Source: Opitutaceae bacterium
GTDB lineage: Bacteria > Verrucomicrobiota > Verrucomicrobiia > Opitutales > Opitutaceae
Length of the DNA stretch: 6,099 bases
Direction: 5' to 3'
NCBI GenBank assembly: GCA_023265535.1
Contig: JAHFTI010000275.1
Span: 1-6,099, forward strand
The notes beneath the pieces were generated by a model. That model searched no databases and was not told the DNA's origin. It worked only from the letters and a program-made list of their open reading frames with translations. Positions 5,955 through 6,099 of this stretch are shown piece by piece. Numbering within the stretch: position 1 is the first letter of the stretch; each line of letters opens with the position of its first letter. A program made the translations under genes and the position numbers.

Positions 5955-6099
5955 GCCGCGTCGCAGAATCAATCTACTGGATGTCCCGCTATGTGGAGCG
6001 CGCCGAGAACGTGGCGCGTTTCATCGAGGTGAACCTGCACCTCATGCTCGACGACCCCACCGGGGGCGCCAAGCAGTGGTCGCCGCTCGTGTACACGAC
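5948..6099 (+). CDS. Alpha-E domain protein (DUF403), 3'-truncated by window edge
   Basis: Fifty complete codons are visible before the right edge; full members are typically about 300 residues, so about five-sixths of the gene is missing. The beginning, MLSRVAESIYWMSRYVERAE followed by NVARFIEV, is the highly conserved N-terminal helix of the alpha-E family, which forms an all-helical fold and is nearly always encoded beside or fused to a circularly permuted ATP-grasp protein. Its biochemical role is not established; it is predicted to work with the ATP-grasp partner in peptide or amide synthesis or modification. The start codon overlaps the upstream stop in another frame (ATGCTAA) and has GGAG eight bases before it, so translational coupling is likely. 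Transcription probably comes from the sigma-54 promoter at 4364-4380. A transglutaminase-like protein and possibly an Anbu-type peptidase are the expected next genes, but are not visible. Confidence 0.92.
   Translation, partial: MLSRVAESIYWMSRYVERAENVARFIEVNLHLMLDDPTGGAKQWSPLVYT

Noticed and set aside
4494..5972. Long minus-strand open frame (492 codons) opposite the ATP-grasp gene
   Set aside because: Its translation is rich in His, Val, Asp and Arg with no recognisable domain, and it lies exactly opposite a gene with clear family motifs. Long antisense frames are expected in GC-rich coding DNA.
1..6099. Mobile elements, CRISPR arrays, tRNA/rRNA genes
   Set aside because: No transposase or integrase motifs, no regularly spaced repeats, and no tRNA-like segments. 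Nearly all of the window is accounted for by six protein genes.

Overview
The window is GC-rich bacterial DNA (roughly two thirds G+C by eye) packed with genes, all on the + strand. Weak or absent Shine-Dalgarno sequences before several starts, a secreted clan GH-A glycosidase with a DUF5060-like N-terminus, a sugar-type MFS permease and a sigma-54-preceded circularly permuted ATP-grasp/alpha-E pair suggest a Gram-negative heterotroph. My best guess is Verrucomicrobiota (Opitutales-like). That guess is inferred from gene content and protein flavour, not from a marker gene.

Layout. (1) 1-825: the 3' nine-tenths or so of an aldo/keto reductase, cut by the left edge. (2) 883-2100: a 12-helix MFS transporter. 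(3) 2214-4292: an exported multidomain glycoside hydrolase with both catalytic glutamates visible. These three are co-oriented with gaps of 57 and 113 bases and look like a carbohydrate-use cluster: polymer or glycoside cleavage outside the cytoplasm, uptake of the product, and redox conversion of a sugar or aldehyde inside. (4) 4293-4424: a 132-base intergenic region with a hairpin-forming palindrome, a near-repeat pair and a near-perfect sigma-54 (-24/-12) promoter. (5) 4425-5954: a circularly permuted ATP-grasp protein. (6) 5948-6099: the start of an alpha-E (DUF403) protein, overlapping the previous stop and cut by the right edge.

The second module (5+6) belongs to the widespread but poorly understood cpATP-grasp/alpha-E gene neighbourhood. 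Comparative genomics has predicted that it makes or attaches a peptide or amide-linked product, often beside transglutaminase-like and proteasome-like (Anbu) peptidase genes. Those partners would lie to the right of this window and cannot be seen. The most interesting observation is that this module appears to start its own transcription unit at a sigma-54 promoter, so it should be under an enhancer-binding activator. That makes it regulated separately from the sugar cluster upstream.

No RNA genes, insertion sequences, CRISPR arrays or other mobile elements were seen. No stretch longer than 132 bases lacks a gene.
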